Counted from the stretch's first letter, positions 42,425-52,269 are shown. The stretch is 64,000 bases of DNA from Lacisediminimonas profundi (GCF_008831265.1 NZ_VTTH01000002.1:1-64000); one strand, 5' to 3'. Numbers and translations are program-made. The notes: generated by a model from the sequence alone, not told the origin.

Positions 42425-43990
42425 ATGACTCCTGCCTTCAGCAAGTTCCTGCTCCCTCTGGTCGCCGCAGCGGTAATGGCCGGCTCCGCCCATGCGGCGG
42501 CGCTCCGGATAGGCTTGGCCGCGGAGGTCTCCACCCTCGATCCGCACTACCTGAACATCGCGCCCAACGTGGCGTTTTCATCGCATCTGTTCGACGCGCT
42601 GGTGCATGTGGACCATAACGGCGGATTGGTTCCGGGACTGGCTACCGGATGGCGGGCAGTTGATGCGACGACCTGGGAGGTCAAGCTGCGGCAGGGCGTG
42701 AAATTCCATGACGGTAGCGACTTCACCGCCGACGACGTGGTGTTTTCGCTCGACCGTCCGGCGACGCTGAAGAACAGCCCGGGGCCATTTACCAGCTACA
42801 CCCGGCAGATCGCCGGCAAGCAGGTGGTGGATGCGCATACGCTGCGGCTGAAGACCACCACGCCTTACGGACCATTGCCGCTTGATTTGTCGACCATCTA
42901 CATCGTGTCGAAAAAGGCGGCGCAGAACGCGACCACCGAGGATTTCAACAGCGGCAAGGCGCTGGTCGGAACCGGTCCGTTCCGGTTCGGCAGCTTCCGC
43001 CCCGGCGAGAGCATCGACCTGAGCCGCAATGACAGCTACTGGGGCGGCAAGGCGGCGTGGGAGAAGGTGAGCTTCCGCATGATCGGCAGCGACGCCTCCC
43101 GCCTGGCGGCGCTGATGGCGGGCGACGTCGACGCAATCGAGAACGTACCGACCGCCGACCTGGCAAAGCTGAAGGCGCAGTCGAAGTTCACCCTGGCGCA
43201 GCGCACTTCCTGGCGCACGATTTTCTGGCACATGGATCAGTCCTCCAGCGTGACCCGGTTCGTCACCGACAAGGCCGGCAAGCCGCTGGCAGCCAACCCG
43301 CTGCGCGATATTCGCGTACGGCAGGCCTTGTCGAAGGCAATCAACCGCCCGGCACTGACCGAACGGATCATGGAAGGGCTGGCGGTGCCGGCGTCCAATA
43401 TCGTGTCGCCGGGCATACTGGGGTACAACACCACGCTCAAGCCAGAGGCGTTCGACCCGGAAGGCGCGAAGAAGCTGCTGGCCGAAGCCGGATATCCGAA
43501 CGGCTTTGCGATGACGCTGCACGGTCCGAAGGGCCGTTACATCAATGACGAAAAAGTGGTGCAGGCGGTGGCCCAGTTCTTTAACCGAGTCGGCATACAG
43601 GCCAAGGTCGAGACGCTGCCGCTGTCGGTCTATTTCGGCCGCGCCCGCAGCGGCGAGTTCAGCATGGCCATGCTGGGCTGGGGCACGCTGGCCGGGGACT
43701 TCGGTTTGCGCACGCTGGTTGGCACCCCCAACCAGGAAACGGGCTGGGGCAGCTGGAACTGGGGCAAGTACAGCAACAAGACCGTTGATGAACTGGTCCG
43801 TTCTTCGCTGGCTTCCGTGGATGAGGCCAAGCGCGCAGATTTTGCGCGCCAGGCTGCCGCCGTTGCGCTGAAAGACTACGCGGTGATTCCGATGCACCAC
43901 CAGACCGCAACATGGGCGATGCGCAAAGGGCTGAAATACACGGCGCGCGTCGACGAGTTCACGTTCGCGCACCAGTTCCGGCCGGAATAG
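42425..43990 (+). CDS. Peptide/oligopeptide-type ABC transporter substrate-binding protein
   Basis: The 521-residue protein begins with a signal peptide (LLPLVAAAVMAGSAHA). It belongs to SBP family 5: LDPHYLNIAPNVAFSSHLFD, GLATGWRAVDATTWEVKLRQGVKFHDGSDFTADDVVFSL, GTGPFRFGSF. The last block, RQALSKAINR, is also typical. It binds peptides, nickel complexes or other solutes in the periplasm. It heads a five-gene importer: binding protein, two permeases, two ATPases. Confidence 0.92.
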   Translation: MTPAFSKFLLPLVAAAVMAGSAHAAALRIGLAAEVSTLDPHYLNIAPNVAFSSHLFDALVHVDHNGGLVPGLATGWRAVDATTWEVKLRQGVKFHDGSDFTADDVVFSLDRPATLKNSPGPFTSYTRQIAGKQVVDAHTLRLKTTTPYGPLPLDLSTIYIVSKKAAQNATTEDFNSGKALVGTGPFRFGSFRPGESIDLSRNDSYWGGKAAWEKVSFRMIGSDASRLAALMAGDVDAIENVPTADLAKLKAQSKFTLAQRTSWRTIFWHMDQSSSVTRFVTDKAGKPLAANPLRDIRVRQALSKAINRPALTERIMEGLAVPASNIVSPGILGYNTTLKPEAFDPEGAKKLLAEAGYPNGFAMTLHGPKGRYINDEKVVQAVAQFFNRVGIQAKVETLPLSVYFGRARSGEFSMAMLGWGTLAGDFGLRTLVGTPNQETGWGSWNWGKYSNKTVDELVRSSLASVDEAKRADFARQAAAVALKDYAVIPMHHQTATWAMRKGLKYTARVDEFTFAHQFRPE

Positions 43991-44075
43991 CGCGTGGCTC
44001 GTAACAAGGACATGACAGGCCTTGCAGGCATGGCAGGCATGCCCATCCCGGCTCCGGCCGCGGGCGGATAGGGCC

Positions 44076-45053
44076 GTGCCCGCGTTCATACTGCGCCGCC
44101 TGCTGCAGAGCCTGCTGGTGCTGGGCGTGATGTCGCTGCTGGTGTTCGCCGGCATCCATGCAGTGGGCAACCCGATCGATGTGCTGATCAGCCCCGATGC
44201 CAACCAGGCCGAGCGGACCCGCATCATCGCTTCCTTCGGGCTCGACCAGCCCTTGTGGCGCCAGTATCTGCTGTTCGTGGGCAATGCATTGGCGGGCGAC
44301 CTCGGCCGCTCCTATGTGTTTGCCATGCCGGCGCTGGGCCTGATCCTGGAACGGATGCCGGCCACGCTCGAACTGGCGGCCTGCGCGATGCTGCTATCGA
44401 TCCTTCTCGGGCTTCCCCTCGGCATGCTGGCCGGACTGAAGCCGGACAGCTGGTACAGCAAGACCGTGATGGCGGTCTCGATACTTGGCTTTTCGCTGCC
44501 GACCTTCTGGGTCGGTTTGCTGCTGATCATGGTGTTTGCGGTGCAGCTGGGTTGGCTGCCATCGACCGGGCGCGGCGCAACCGCAGACTTGTTCGGCATT
44601 CCATTCAGCTTCCTGACCTGGGACGGGCTACGGCATCTGCTGCTGCCGGCAGCCAACCTGGCCTTGTTCAACATCGCACTGGTGATTCGCCTGACACGGG
44701 CCGGCACGCAGGAAGCCCTGCTGCAGGATTACGTGCGCTTTGCCCGGGCCAAGGGCCTGAGCAACCGCCGCATCGTCGGCGTGCATGTGATGAAGAACAT
44801 CCTGATCCCGATCGTGACCGTGCTTGCGCTGCAATTCGGTTCCATCATTGCGTTTGCAATCGTGACAGAATCGATTTTTGCCTGGCCCGGTATGGGCAAG
44901 CTGATCATCGATTCGATCCGTGTGCTGGACCGGCCGGTGATCGTGGCCTATCTGATGCTGATCGTTACGCTGTTCATCCTGATCAACCTGGTCGTGGACA
45001 TTCTCTATTCACTGCTGGATCCGCGGGTGCGGCTTGCAGGAGGCCGCGCATGA
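44076..45053 (+). CDS. Dipeptide-type ABC permease 1 (DppB/OppB family)
   Basis: The 325-residue protein is taken from GTG 44076, because VPAFILRRLLQSLLVLGVM is the usual DppB start; an upstream in-frame start at 44022 adds unrelated residues. Six TM helices are expected, with the EAA-type coupling motif in YVRFARAKGLSNRRIVGVHVMKN. The stop overlaps the next start (ATGA), so both permeases are translationally coupled. Confidence 0.9.
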   Translation: MPAFILRRLLQSLLVLGVMSLLVFAGIHAVGNPIDVLISPDANQAERTRIIASFGLDQPLWRQYLLFVGNALAGDLGRSYVFAMPALGLILERMPATLELAACAMLLSILLGLPLGMLAGLKPDSWYSKTVMAVSILGFSLPTFWVGLLLIMVFAVQLGWLPSTGRGATADLFGIPFSFLTWDGLRHLLLPAANLALFNIALVIRLTRAGTQEALLQDYVRFARAKGLSNRRIVGVHVMKNILIPIVTVLALQFGSIIAFAIVTESIFAWPGMGKLIIDSIRVLDRPVIVAYLMLIVTLFILINLVVDILYSLLDPRVRLAGGRA

Positions 45054-45997
45054 AGCATCACGCCACCGCGGCAAAGGAGGCGGCGTTGCCTGTGCAGGCT
45101 CGGGGAGAGGCGCCGTTGCAAGCGCCTTTGCAAGATTTCTTGCGCGAGTTCTTTTCCAGCCGGATTGCCACTTTCGGCGCACTGGTACTGGCGCTGGTCG
45201 TGCTGGCCGGCCTGCTGGCGCCGGTGCTATCGCCGCAGGACCCGTACGACCTTGCCCAGCTCGATGTGATGGACTCACGCCTGGCACCCGGACAGGCTTC
45301 TTCCGACGGCCGCATCACCTACCTGCTGGGCACGGACGAGCAGGGGCGCGACCTGCTGTCCGCGATCCTGTACGGTCTGCGTATTTCAGTCACGGTCGGT
45401 GTGGCAAGCACTGCGCTGGCGCTGGCGCTGGGCCTGGCGCTCGGTCTGTTGGCTGGTTACGCAGGCGGGCGCACCGATACCCTGATCATGCGGCTGGCCG
45501 ACATACAGCTGTCTTTCCCGCCGATCCTGATCGCCTTGATCCTGCTGGTGCTGACAGGCCAAGGCGTGGGCAATATCATCGTCGCGCTGGTCGCGGTGCA
45601 ATGGGCCTACTATGCGCGTACTGCGCGCAGCGCTGCGCTGGTCGAGCGCAACCGTGAATACATCGAAGCGGCTGCCAGCATGGGCTTGTCGCCGGCCCGC
45701 ATCGTGTTTCGGCACCTGCTGCCCAACTGCATGCCGCCGCTGATCGTGGTGGCGGCGCTGCAGATCGGCTCGGCGATTTCGCTCGAAGCAACGCTGTCCT
45801 TCCTTGGCCTGGGCCTGCCGGTCACCGAGCCTTCGCTCGGGCTGCTGATTGCCAACGGCTTCCAGTACCTGATGTCCGGCAAATACTGGATCAGCCTGTT
45901 TCCCGGCATTGCGCTGATGCTGACGGTGGTCGCGATCAACCTGGTCGCGGACCGCTTGCGCGATGTGCTCAACCCACGGCTGCAGGTGACGGTATGA
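45050..45997 (+). CDS. Dipeptide-type ABC permease 2 (DppC/OppC family)
   Basis: The 315-residue protein starts at ATG 45050 inside the previous gene's end, after GCAGGAGG. It has the OppC N-terminal domain, the LLGTDEQGRDLLSAILYGLRISVTVG block, and the EAA motif (YIEAAASMGLSPARIVFRHLLPN). It forms the transmembrane heterodimer with the preceding gene product. Confidence 0.93.
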   Translation: MKHHATAAKEAALPVQARGEAPLQAPLQDFLREFFSSRIATFGALVLALVVLAGLLAPVLSPQDPYDLAQLDVMDSRLAPGQASSDGRITYLLGTDEQGRDLLSAILYGLRISVTVGVASTALALALGLALGLLAGYAGGRTDTLIMRLADIQLSFPPILIALILLVLTGQGVGNIIVALVAVQWAYYARTARSAALVERNREYIEAAASMGLSPARIVFRHLLPNCMPPLIVVAALQIGSAISLEATLSFLGLGLPVTEPSLGLLIANGFQYLMSGKYWISLFPGIALMLTVVAINLVADRLRDVLNPRLQVTV

Positions 45998-46854
45998 GCG
46001 CCATCGTCGATCGGGGAGCCCTGCTGTCGGTGGAACATCTGGAGACGCATTTCAGCACCCGCTCGGGCCTTGTCAGGGCAGTGGACGACGTCTCGTTCTC
46101 GGTGCCGCGCGGAGGCGTGCTGGGGCTGGTTGGCGAATCGGGTTCGGGCAAGTCGATGACGGCGTATTCGATCATGCGCCTGCTCGACGCCCCGGGGCGG
46201 ATTGCGGGTGGCCGCATCATGTTCAAGGGGCAGGACCTGCTGGCGCTGACCGACGAACAGATGCGGTGCTTGCGTGGCAACCGCATTGCGATGATCTTCC
46301 AGGATCCGATGATGACGCTGAACCCGGTGTTGCGCATCGATACCCAAATGACGGAGACGATACTGGCGCACCGCCGCGTCGGCCGCTCAGCAGCACGGGA
46401 GGAGGCGCGCGCGGCGCTGGAACGGGTCGGCATATCCAGCCCGGAGCAGCGCCTGCGAGCCTATCCACATCAGTTTTCCGGCGGCATGCGGCAGCGGGTG
46501 GCGATTGCGATCGCGATGCTGAACCGTCCCGACCTGATCATCTGTGACGAGCCGACCACGGCGCTGGACGTCACCACGCAGGCGCAAATACTGGGCGAGA
46601 TGCAGGCCCTGTGCCGGGAATCCGGCGCCGCGCTGATCTGGATCACGCACGACCTGGCCGTAGTCGCCGGCCTGGCAGACGAGATCTGCGTGATGCGCAA
46701 TGGCAAGATCGTGGAAAGCGGCAGCACCGCGCGCGTGCTGCTCGAGCCGCAGCATCCCTACACCCGGCAACTGCTGGATGCGGTGCCCTCGCGTCACCGG
46801 CCAGGCGAGCGCTTGTCCGCCCCCTCCATGCAAGTGGATGGCCGCCATGCTTGA
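45994..46854 (+). CDS. Dipeptide-type ABC ATPase 1 (DppD/OppD family)
   Basis: The 286-residue ATPase overlaps the permease stop by 4 bp. It has Walker A GESGSGKS, the Q-loop MIFQDPMMTLNP, signature FSGGMRQRVAIAIAML, Walker B LIICDEPTTALD and WITHD. It ends soon after HPYTRQLLDAVP. The C-terminal zinc/iron-sulfur-type extension common in OppD (Cys-rich) is absent, which makes it slightly short for the family. It overlaps the second ATPase by 8 bp. Confidence 0.92.
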   Translation: MSAIVDRGALLSVEHLETHFSTRSGLVRAVDDVSFSVPRGGVLGLVGESGSGKSMTAYSIMRLLDAPGRIAGGRIMFKGQDLLALTDEQMRCLRGNRIAMIFQDPMMTLNPVLRIDTQMTETILAHRRVGRSAAREEARAALERVGISSPEQRLRAYPHQFSGGMRQRVAIAIAMLNRPDLIICDEPTTALDVTTQAQILGEMQALCRESGAALIWITHDLAVVAGLADEICVMRNGKIVESGSTARVLLEPQHPYTRQLLDAVPSRHRPGERLSAPSMQVDGRHA

Positions 46855-47893
46855 GCAGCCCTTGCTGGAACTGCGCAAGGTCGGCAAGCGCTTTGCCCCC
46901 GCGGCCGACTTGAGCTCCCGGCTTGTCGGCGGCCTGTCGCGGCTGCTTCGTTCGCGACCGGTGGCGGAGGTGGCGCAGGCGGGAGTGCAGGCAGGGGTTC
47001 AGGCTGTAAATGATGTGTCGCTGTCGGTTGTCAAGGGCGAGGTGCTCGGGCTGGTTGGCGAATCCGGCTGTGGCAAGTCGACGCTGGCGCGGTTGGCGAT
47101 CGGATTGCAGTCGCTCTCGGCCGGCAGCCGATGGTGGAAGGGGGAAGACCTCGACAGCTTGCCGGCGGGTGTGCGCAGGCAGCGGCAACTGGGCATGCAG
47201 ATGGTGTTCCAGGACCCCTATGCCTCGCTGAATCCGCGCTTGCGGGTGCAGGATATTGTTGGCGAGGCGCCGCTGGCGCATGGCATGGTGGAGCGGGACG
47301 CGCAGCAGGTGCTGGTCGCATCGCTGTTGCAGCAGGTTGGCCTGGATCCGGCGATGATGCGCCGCTATCCGCATCAATTCTCAGGCGGCCAGCGCGCCCG
47401 CATCGGCATTGCCCGCGCGCTGGCCTTGCAGCCCGAGCTGCTGATTTGCGACGAGGCGGTTGCTGCGCTGGATGTGTCGATACAGGCGCAGGTGCTGGAC
47501 CTGTTCATGGATTTGCGCGAGCGTCTGGGCCTGACCTATCTGTTCATCAGCCACGACCTGAGCGTCGTGCGCCACCTGTCTGACCGGGTGGCGGTGATGT
47601 ACCTGGGGCGGGTGGTGGAACTGGCGTCTGCGCAGGAATTGTTTGCGCAGCCGGCGCATCCCTATACGCTCATGCTGCTGGCATCGGCGCCACGGCTGGA
47701 GCCGAAAAAGATCGAGTTCCGCGGACCGCCGGGGGAGTTGCCTTCACCGCTGGCGCCGCCACCGGGATGCCATTTCCATCCGCGTTGTCCGCATGCGAGC
47801 CAGCGGTGCCGGGAGGAGCGTCCGGAGCTGGTGGAAGTGACGGCGGGGCATTTTGTGGCTTGTCATTTGCATGAGGGCGCCAGGAGCGGGTAG
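46847..47893 (+). CDS. Dipeptide-type ABC ATPase 2 (DppF/OppF family)
   Basis: The 348-residue ATPase starts at ATG 46847 inside the end of ATPase 1. Walker A is GESGCGKS, followed by VFQDPYASLNPRLRV, SGGQRARIGIARAL, LLICDEAVAALD and FISHDLSVV. The C-terminal domain contains CHFHPRCPHASQRC, the oligopeptide-transporter tail with conserved cysteines. In Walker B the usual DEPTSALD reads DEAVAALD, a mild deviation that keeps the catalytic Glu. Confidence 0.92.
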   Translation: MLEQPLLELRKVGKRFAPAADLSSRLVGGLSRLLRSRPVAEVAQAGVQAGVQAVNDVSLSVVKGEVLGLVGESGCGKSTLARLAIGLQSLSAGSRWWKGEDLDSLPAGVRRQRQLGMQMVFQDPYASLNPRLRVQDIVGEAPLAHGMVERDAQQVLVASLLQQVGLDPAMMRRYPHQFSGGQRARIGIARALALQPELLICDEAVAALDVSIQAQVLDLFMDLRERLGLTYLFISHDLSVVRHLSDRVAVMYLGRVVELASAQELFAQPAHPYTLMLLASAPRLEPKKIEFRGPPGELPSPLAPPPGCHFHPRCPHASQRCREERPELVEVTAGHFVACHLHEGARSG

Positions 47894-47916
47894 GGGAATC
47901 ACGATGTAGGCAACAC

Positions 47917-48918
47917 TCAAACCGTCCCCCGCCGCACCCGCGCCTCGCGCCGCGCAATCCATATCGTCGCTGCACAAATCACGCTACCGCCCAGCAGCGT
48001 GGTGTTGCTCGGCGAATCGCTGAACATCAACCAGCCCAGCAGGGTGGCCCAGATCAGGTCGAGGAACCTGACCGACTGCGTCGCCGAGATGTCTGCCACG
48101 GAGAATGCGCGGGTCAGGCAATAATGGCCGGCCGAGCCCAGCACTCCCGTCAGGCAGAACAGCACCCATTGCGTCGCGTCCGGCCACTTCCAGTGCAGCA
48201 AGGCAAACGGAAAGCTCAGGACCGTAACGGTCACCGCCTGCCACAGCACGATGACCTTCGCCGATTCCGTGCGCGTCAGTGCTTTCGTGATCAGGAACGA
48301 AGCGGCGAACAGCGGCGCCGATGCCAGCATGATCAGCGAGTACACGCCACCAGTGCCGGCCAGCTTGGGGCCGACCACGATCAGGATGCCGGCGAATCCG
48401 ATCAATGAAGCAGCCCAGCGGTCCCAACGCATCGGCTCGCCGAAAAACACGGCGGCCCCGATCATGATGAAAATCGGGCCGGTGAATCCGATCGATGTCA
48501 TGTCTGCCAGCGCGATATGGGGCAACGCGATGAACCAGCAGGCTAGTCCGCCAGCATGAACGGCGCCGCGCAGGAACTGGCCGCGCACGTTTGTGGGCCG
48601 GAACGCCGCCAGGCCATAGCGCAGCACCAGCGGCGCCATCACGATCGTGCCGAACAGATACCGCAGGAACTGCGCCTGCAGCGGATCGAGCGCGAGGGTC
48701 AGTTTGCGAAGCAGTGAATTCAGTACCGCGAACAACAGGCCCGACATGAGCATCCAGAACATGCCGCGCACCACTGGCGGCATCCTGCGCGCCCGCCGCC
48801 GGGCAACCCGCACGCGGGCGCCAATGCGGGGCGCGGTGACGGACCTGTTGTCAGGACTCTTGTCAGGACTGCCTCCAGGCCTGTCTCCAGGCTTTCTCTC
48901 CCGAGGATCTTCCTGCAT
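47917..48918 (-). CDS. EamA/DMT-family transporter
   Basis: The 333-residue membrane protein has two five-helix EamA repeats. The first begins VVRGMFWMLMSGLLFAVLNSLLRK and the second starts near YSLIMLASAPLFAASFLITKAL. An unusual basic, disordered N-terminus of about 50 residues precedes the first helix. The ATG at 48918 overlaps the upstream stop (TGATG). The likely role is efflux of small metabolites; substrate is unknown. Confidence 0.88.
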   Translation of the reverse strand: MQEDPRERKPGDRPGGSPDKSPDNRSVTAPRIGARVRVARRRARRMPPVVRGMFWMLMSGLLFAVLNSLLRKLTLALDPLQAQFLRYLFGTIVMAPLVLRYGLAAFRPTNVRGQFLRGAVHAGGLACWFIALPHIALADMTSIGFTGPIFIMIGAAVFFGEPMRWDRWAASLIGFAGILIVVGPKLAGTGGVYSLIMLASAPLFAASFLITKALTRTESAKVIVLWQAVTVTVLSFPFALLHWKWPDATQWVLFCLTGVLGSAGHYCLTRAFSVADISATQSVRFLDLIWATLLGWLMFSDSPSNTTLLGGSVICAATIWIARREARVRRGTV

Positions 48919-50567
48919 CACACCGCTTGCCAGCGACCATCGACCTCGGTCGCGCGGCCTTCCTGCTGCAGCTTGATCAGGTGCGCCGACATCGAGCGCA
49001 GGGCCATGGCGTAGCGCTCGACCGGCACGTCGTCATAGACCACGGACACCAGGTCGTAGGCGCTGATCGGGCCCGTTCGTTGCAGGCAATCCAGCACCTT
49101 GTCCTCGCGCGCCTGCCGGTGGGCCAGCAGGCGGTCTATGCGTTGCACAGGCTGGTCCATCAGGAAGCCGTGGCCCGGCGCAAGCCATTCTATTTCCGGG
49201 TCGCGGACCTTGCGCAGCGAGGCGAGGTAGACCGCCATGTCGCCGTCCGGCGGATTGATGACGACGGTGGAGCCCTGCATGATGTGGTCGCCGGTGAACA
49301 GCATCCGCTCTTCCTCCAGCAGGAAGCAGCAGTGGTTGCTGGCATGGCCGGGAGTGTGGATCACGCGCAGCGTGACGCTGCCGAGTTGCAGGCGGTCGCC
49401 GTCGCGCGGCACGCGGTCCGGCCGGAAATCGGCATCCTGGAATTCGGTGGCCGGAGCCGGCATGCCGATCACTTCGGCTCCGGTCAGTTCCTTCAGGCGC
49501 GCAGCACCCGGCGAATGGTCGCGGTGGGTGTGGGTGGTCAGGATGTAGCGGATCGCCGCTCCGCCTTCTTGCGCCACTGCTGCCAGGTGCGATTCGATGT
49601 CCGGACCCGGATCGATCACGGCCAGCACCCCGGCGTCACCGACCAGGTACGTGTTGGTGCCGGGACCGGTCATGAAGCCTGGGTTGGGCGCGGCGATGCG
49701 GCGCACGTGCGGGGACAATTCCCGGACGGCCCCGGGAACGATCTCGGACCAGAAGGTGCCAAGTCCGGTCGGGTCGATCTTGCTGATCTCGGCGTAGGGG
49801 AAATCGCCCGGCAGCAGCACCTTGCGACCCTTGCTGTTGATGCTTACGCGCGGATTGATTTCCGGAATAGTGCGTGGTGTCCGGACGTGCGCCATGATCT
49901 CGCCGGCGCTACGGAATGGCTGGAGTTCACGCAGGATGGTCTGGGTCGCCTGGGCGAGCTTCATCTCGCCGCTGGCAAAGCGCGACAGCGCGAGCTCCGG
50001 CGTGATCCATATGTTTGCAATGGTCTCTTCGTCGTCATGCCAACCGGTCTGGCCGGGCGGCGCCACCGCGATGAAGAAGCGGGTATCGAAACGCTTGGGC
50101 AATCCGATCGGGGTGATCCAGTGGCTCATGTACGCCGCGCGTTCAGGGGCGAGGCGCCAGTTCCGCGACAGGCACAGGTCCTTCAGCGTCAGCGTGCCTT
50201 CGGACAGTTGCTGGCGCAGTGCATTGGCTTCCTGCAGGTCGGGCAACTGCACCAGCTCGCCGCTGGCGTCCGTGGCGAACAGCAGGCCTGCTTCCTCGAA
50301 GCATTCGCGGATGGCAGCGATCCAGTAGGAAACACCGCCTTTTTCAAGGTTCAGCGTCGCGCTGGCGGCGCGGTCGTCGAGGTCGTGAATGGCGTTGCTG
50401 TCATCGTGGTCTGAATGGTCGACGGCACCGCCGGGAAATACGTGGGCGCTGGCCATGAACGATGCCTGGTGGGTGCGCTGCATCAGGAATACCTCGGGAC
50501 CATCGGCGCCATCGCGGACGATGATCAGCGTGGCTGCGGGGCGGAGCGGCTTGGTGCTTGTTGTCAT
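48918..50567 (-). CDS. Fusion of Nudix hydrolase and metallo-beta-lactamase fold hydrolase
   Basis: The 549-residue protein starts at ATG 50567, which begins directly at the Nudix domain (PAATLIIVRDG, VFLMQRTHQASFMASAHVFPGG). The Nudix-box helix reads RECFEEAGLLF, which keeps the REx2EExG core, with a long insertion before it. The second half (from about residue 270) has the MBL signature THTHRDHS, the later HTPGHASNHC, FTGDHI and LAPGH, like LACTB2/glyoxalase II-type hydrolases that bind two zinc ions. The C-terminal winged-helix-like tail fits LACTB2 relatives. The pairing may cleave a CoA-type or nucleotide thioester, but substrate is not proved. Confidence 0.85.
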   Translation of the reverse strand: MTTSTKPLRPAATLIIVRDGADGPEVFLMQRTHQASFMASAHVFPGGAVDHSDHDDSNAIHDLDDRAASATLNLEKGGVSYWIAAIRECFEEAGLLFATDASGELVQLPDLQEANALRQQLSEGTLTLKDLCLSRNWRLAPERAAYMSHWITPIGLPKRFDTRFFIAVAPPGQTGWHDDEETIANIWITPELALSRFASGEMKLAQATQTILRELQPFRSAGEIMAHVRTPRTIPEINPRVSINSKGRKVLLPGDFPYAEISKIDPTGLGTFWSEIVPGAVRELSPHVRRIAAPNPGFMTGPGTNTYLVGDAGVLAVIDPGPDIESHLAAVAQEGGAAIRYILTTHTHRDHSPGAARLKELTGAEVIGMPAPATEFQDADFRPDRVPRDGDRLQLGSVTLRVIHTPGHASNHCCFLLEEERMLFTGDHIMQGSTVVINPPDGDMAVYLASLRKVRDPEIEWLAPGHGFLMDQPVQRIDRLLAHRQAREDKVLDCLQRTGPISAYDLVSVVYDDVPVERYAMALRSMSAHLIKLQQEGRATEVDGRWQAV

Positions 50568-50682
50568 CTGTGCGTCTCTGTGTCTCGGAGCCATCATTGT
50601 AGACGAGCGACCCCGAAATGGGTTTTCCGTTATCCTTGCACATTACGCCGCAGCGACGTGCGAAACGAGACAGGATTTTCGA

Positions 50683-52269
50683 TTGAGCGATTTGCTTCAA
50701 CATCAGCTGGAATTTTTTACCCGCCCCGAGTACCGGCCCCTGCTGGCGCAAGGCCGGCGCGGGATCGAGCGCGAGGCGCTGCGTGTGGACCCGCAGGGCC
50801 GGCTGGCGCTGACGCCGCATCCGGCGGCGCTGGGTTCGGCCCTCACACATCCCCACGTCACGACCGATTATTCCGAAGCACTGCTCGAACTGATCACGTC
50901 ACCGCATGCGGATCCGGCGCAGGTGCTGGTCGAGCTCGACCGGATTCACCGGTTCGTCCAGCAAAGGCTGGGGAGCGAGTTGATGTGGGCGCATTCGATG
51001 CCGGCACTGTTGCCGGCGGAGCCGGAGATTCCGATCGCCTGGTATGGCAGTTCGCACATCGGCATGCTCAAGCACGTGTACCGGCGTGGCCTGGCCGTGC
51101 GCTACGGCAAGGCGATGCAGTGCATCGCCGGCATTCACTACAACTTCTCCTTGTCGGAGGATCTTTGGGACGCATTGCGCAAAGACCAGGGGTCGCCGCT
51201 GTCGCAGCGCGACTTCCAGTCCGAACGCTACATCGCAATGATCCGCAACTTCCAGCAGCGTGCATGGCTGCTGATGTACCTGTTCGGAGCTTCACCCGCG
51301 CTGCCGCTGAATTTCCTGCAGGGCCGGCCCCATCAGCTGGAAAAACTGGCCGACGACACGCTGTACCTGCCTTACGCAACCAGCCTGCGGATGAGCGACC
51401 TTGGCTATCAGAACAAGGCGCAGGTCGGGCTGATCCCGCCTTACAACACCTTGGGCGAGTACATGCGCAGCATGGCGCGCGCTGTGCAATTGCCCTATCC
51501 GGAGTTCGAGGCGATCGGATTGCGCAAGGAAGGACAATGGATCCAGATCAGCACTAATGTCCTGCAGATCGAGAACGAGTATTACGCGACGATCCGCCCC
51601 AAGCGCGTGACCAGGACTGGCGAGCGGCCGTTGCAGGCGCTGTGCGAACGCGGGGTGCAATACATCGAGGTCCGCTGCATGGACGTCGATCCGTTCGAGC
51701 CGGTTGGGATCAGCCTGCAAACGGCTCGATTCCTGGACGTTTTCCTGACCGCGTGCGCGCTGACAGGCAGTCCGCTGGTTGACCTGCCCCGGGCTAACGA
51801 GTACCGCTCGAACTTCGCGACCGTAGTGCGCGAGGGCCGCCGGCCCGGCTTGCTGTTGCATCGCGATGGCGCGGCTGTTCCGCTGGCGCAGTGGGGCCAG
51901 GAGATGCTGGATGAAATCCTTCCGGTTGCACGGCTGCTGGACCAGCAGTCCGGCGGCAACGCCCACGTCGAAGCAGTCAGGGCGCAGGCGCAGTGCCTGG
52001 CGTCGCCGGAGTTGACGCCGTCGGCACGCGTGCTAGATCAGGTTCGCGCGCATCAGGGTTCATTCCACCGGTTTGCGCTGGAGAAAAGCCGGGAGCATGC
52101 GGCCAGCCTGCTGCAGCGGCCGGTCACGGGCGACCAACTGGACAGGCTGTGCAGTGAGGTCGAGCAGTCGCTTTCCGAGCAGGGGGACATGGAACGCCGC
52201 GATACCGGCAGTTTCGACGAATTCATTGAGGCTTACCGGGCAGCCACGCCTACGGAGTTGCGCTGCTGA
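50683..52269 (+). CDS. gshA: Glutamate-cysteine ligase
   Basis: The 528-residue enzyme is set to start at TTG 50683 (LSDLLQHQLEFFTRPEYRPLL) with a CAGGA site about 7 bp upstream. The family's ATP-grasp-like blocks are present: RRGIEREALRVDPQG, TTDYSEALLELITSP, and LWAHSMPALLP. The length is close to that of E. coli GshA. It makes gamma-glutamylcysteine, the first step of glutathione synthesis. Its 3' end overlaps the convergent GGDEF gene by 20 bp. A TTG start and the divergence from the Nudix-MBL gene are noteworthy. Confidence 0.92.
   Translation: MSDLLQHQLEFFTRPEYRPLLAQGRRGIEREALRVDPQGRLALTPHPAALGSALTHPHVTTDYSEALLELITSPHADPAQVLVELDRIHRFVQQRLGSELMWAHSMPALLPAEPEIPIAWYGSSHIGMLKHVYRRGLAVRYGKAMQCIAGIHYNFSLSEDLWDALRKDQGSPLSQRDFQSERYIAMIRNFQQRAWLLMYLFGASPALPLNFLQGRPHQLEKLADDTLYLPYATSLRMSDLGYQNKAQVGLIPPYNTLGEYMRSMARAVQLPYPEFEAIGLRKEGQWIQISTNVLQIENEYYATIRPKRVTRTGERPLQALCERGVQYIEVRCMDVDPFEPVGISLQTARFLDVFLTACALTGSPLVDLPRANEYRSNFATVVREGRRPGLLLHRDGAAVPLAQWGQEMLDEILPVARLLDQQSGGNAHVEAVRAQAQCLASPELTPSARVLDQVRAHQGSFHRFALEKSREHAASLLQRPVTGDQLDRLCSEVEQSLSEQGDMERRDTGSFDEFIEAYRAATPTELRC

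Noticed and set aside
44255-45050. Upstream extension of the second peptide-transporter permease
   Set aside because: The extension overlaps the first permease gene in another frame; the ATG at 45050 with GCAGGAGG and the ATGA overlap is clearly the start.
48927-50414. A 495-codon plus-strand frame
   Set aside because: It is antisense to the Nudix-MBL gene; no motifs are present.
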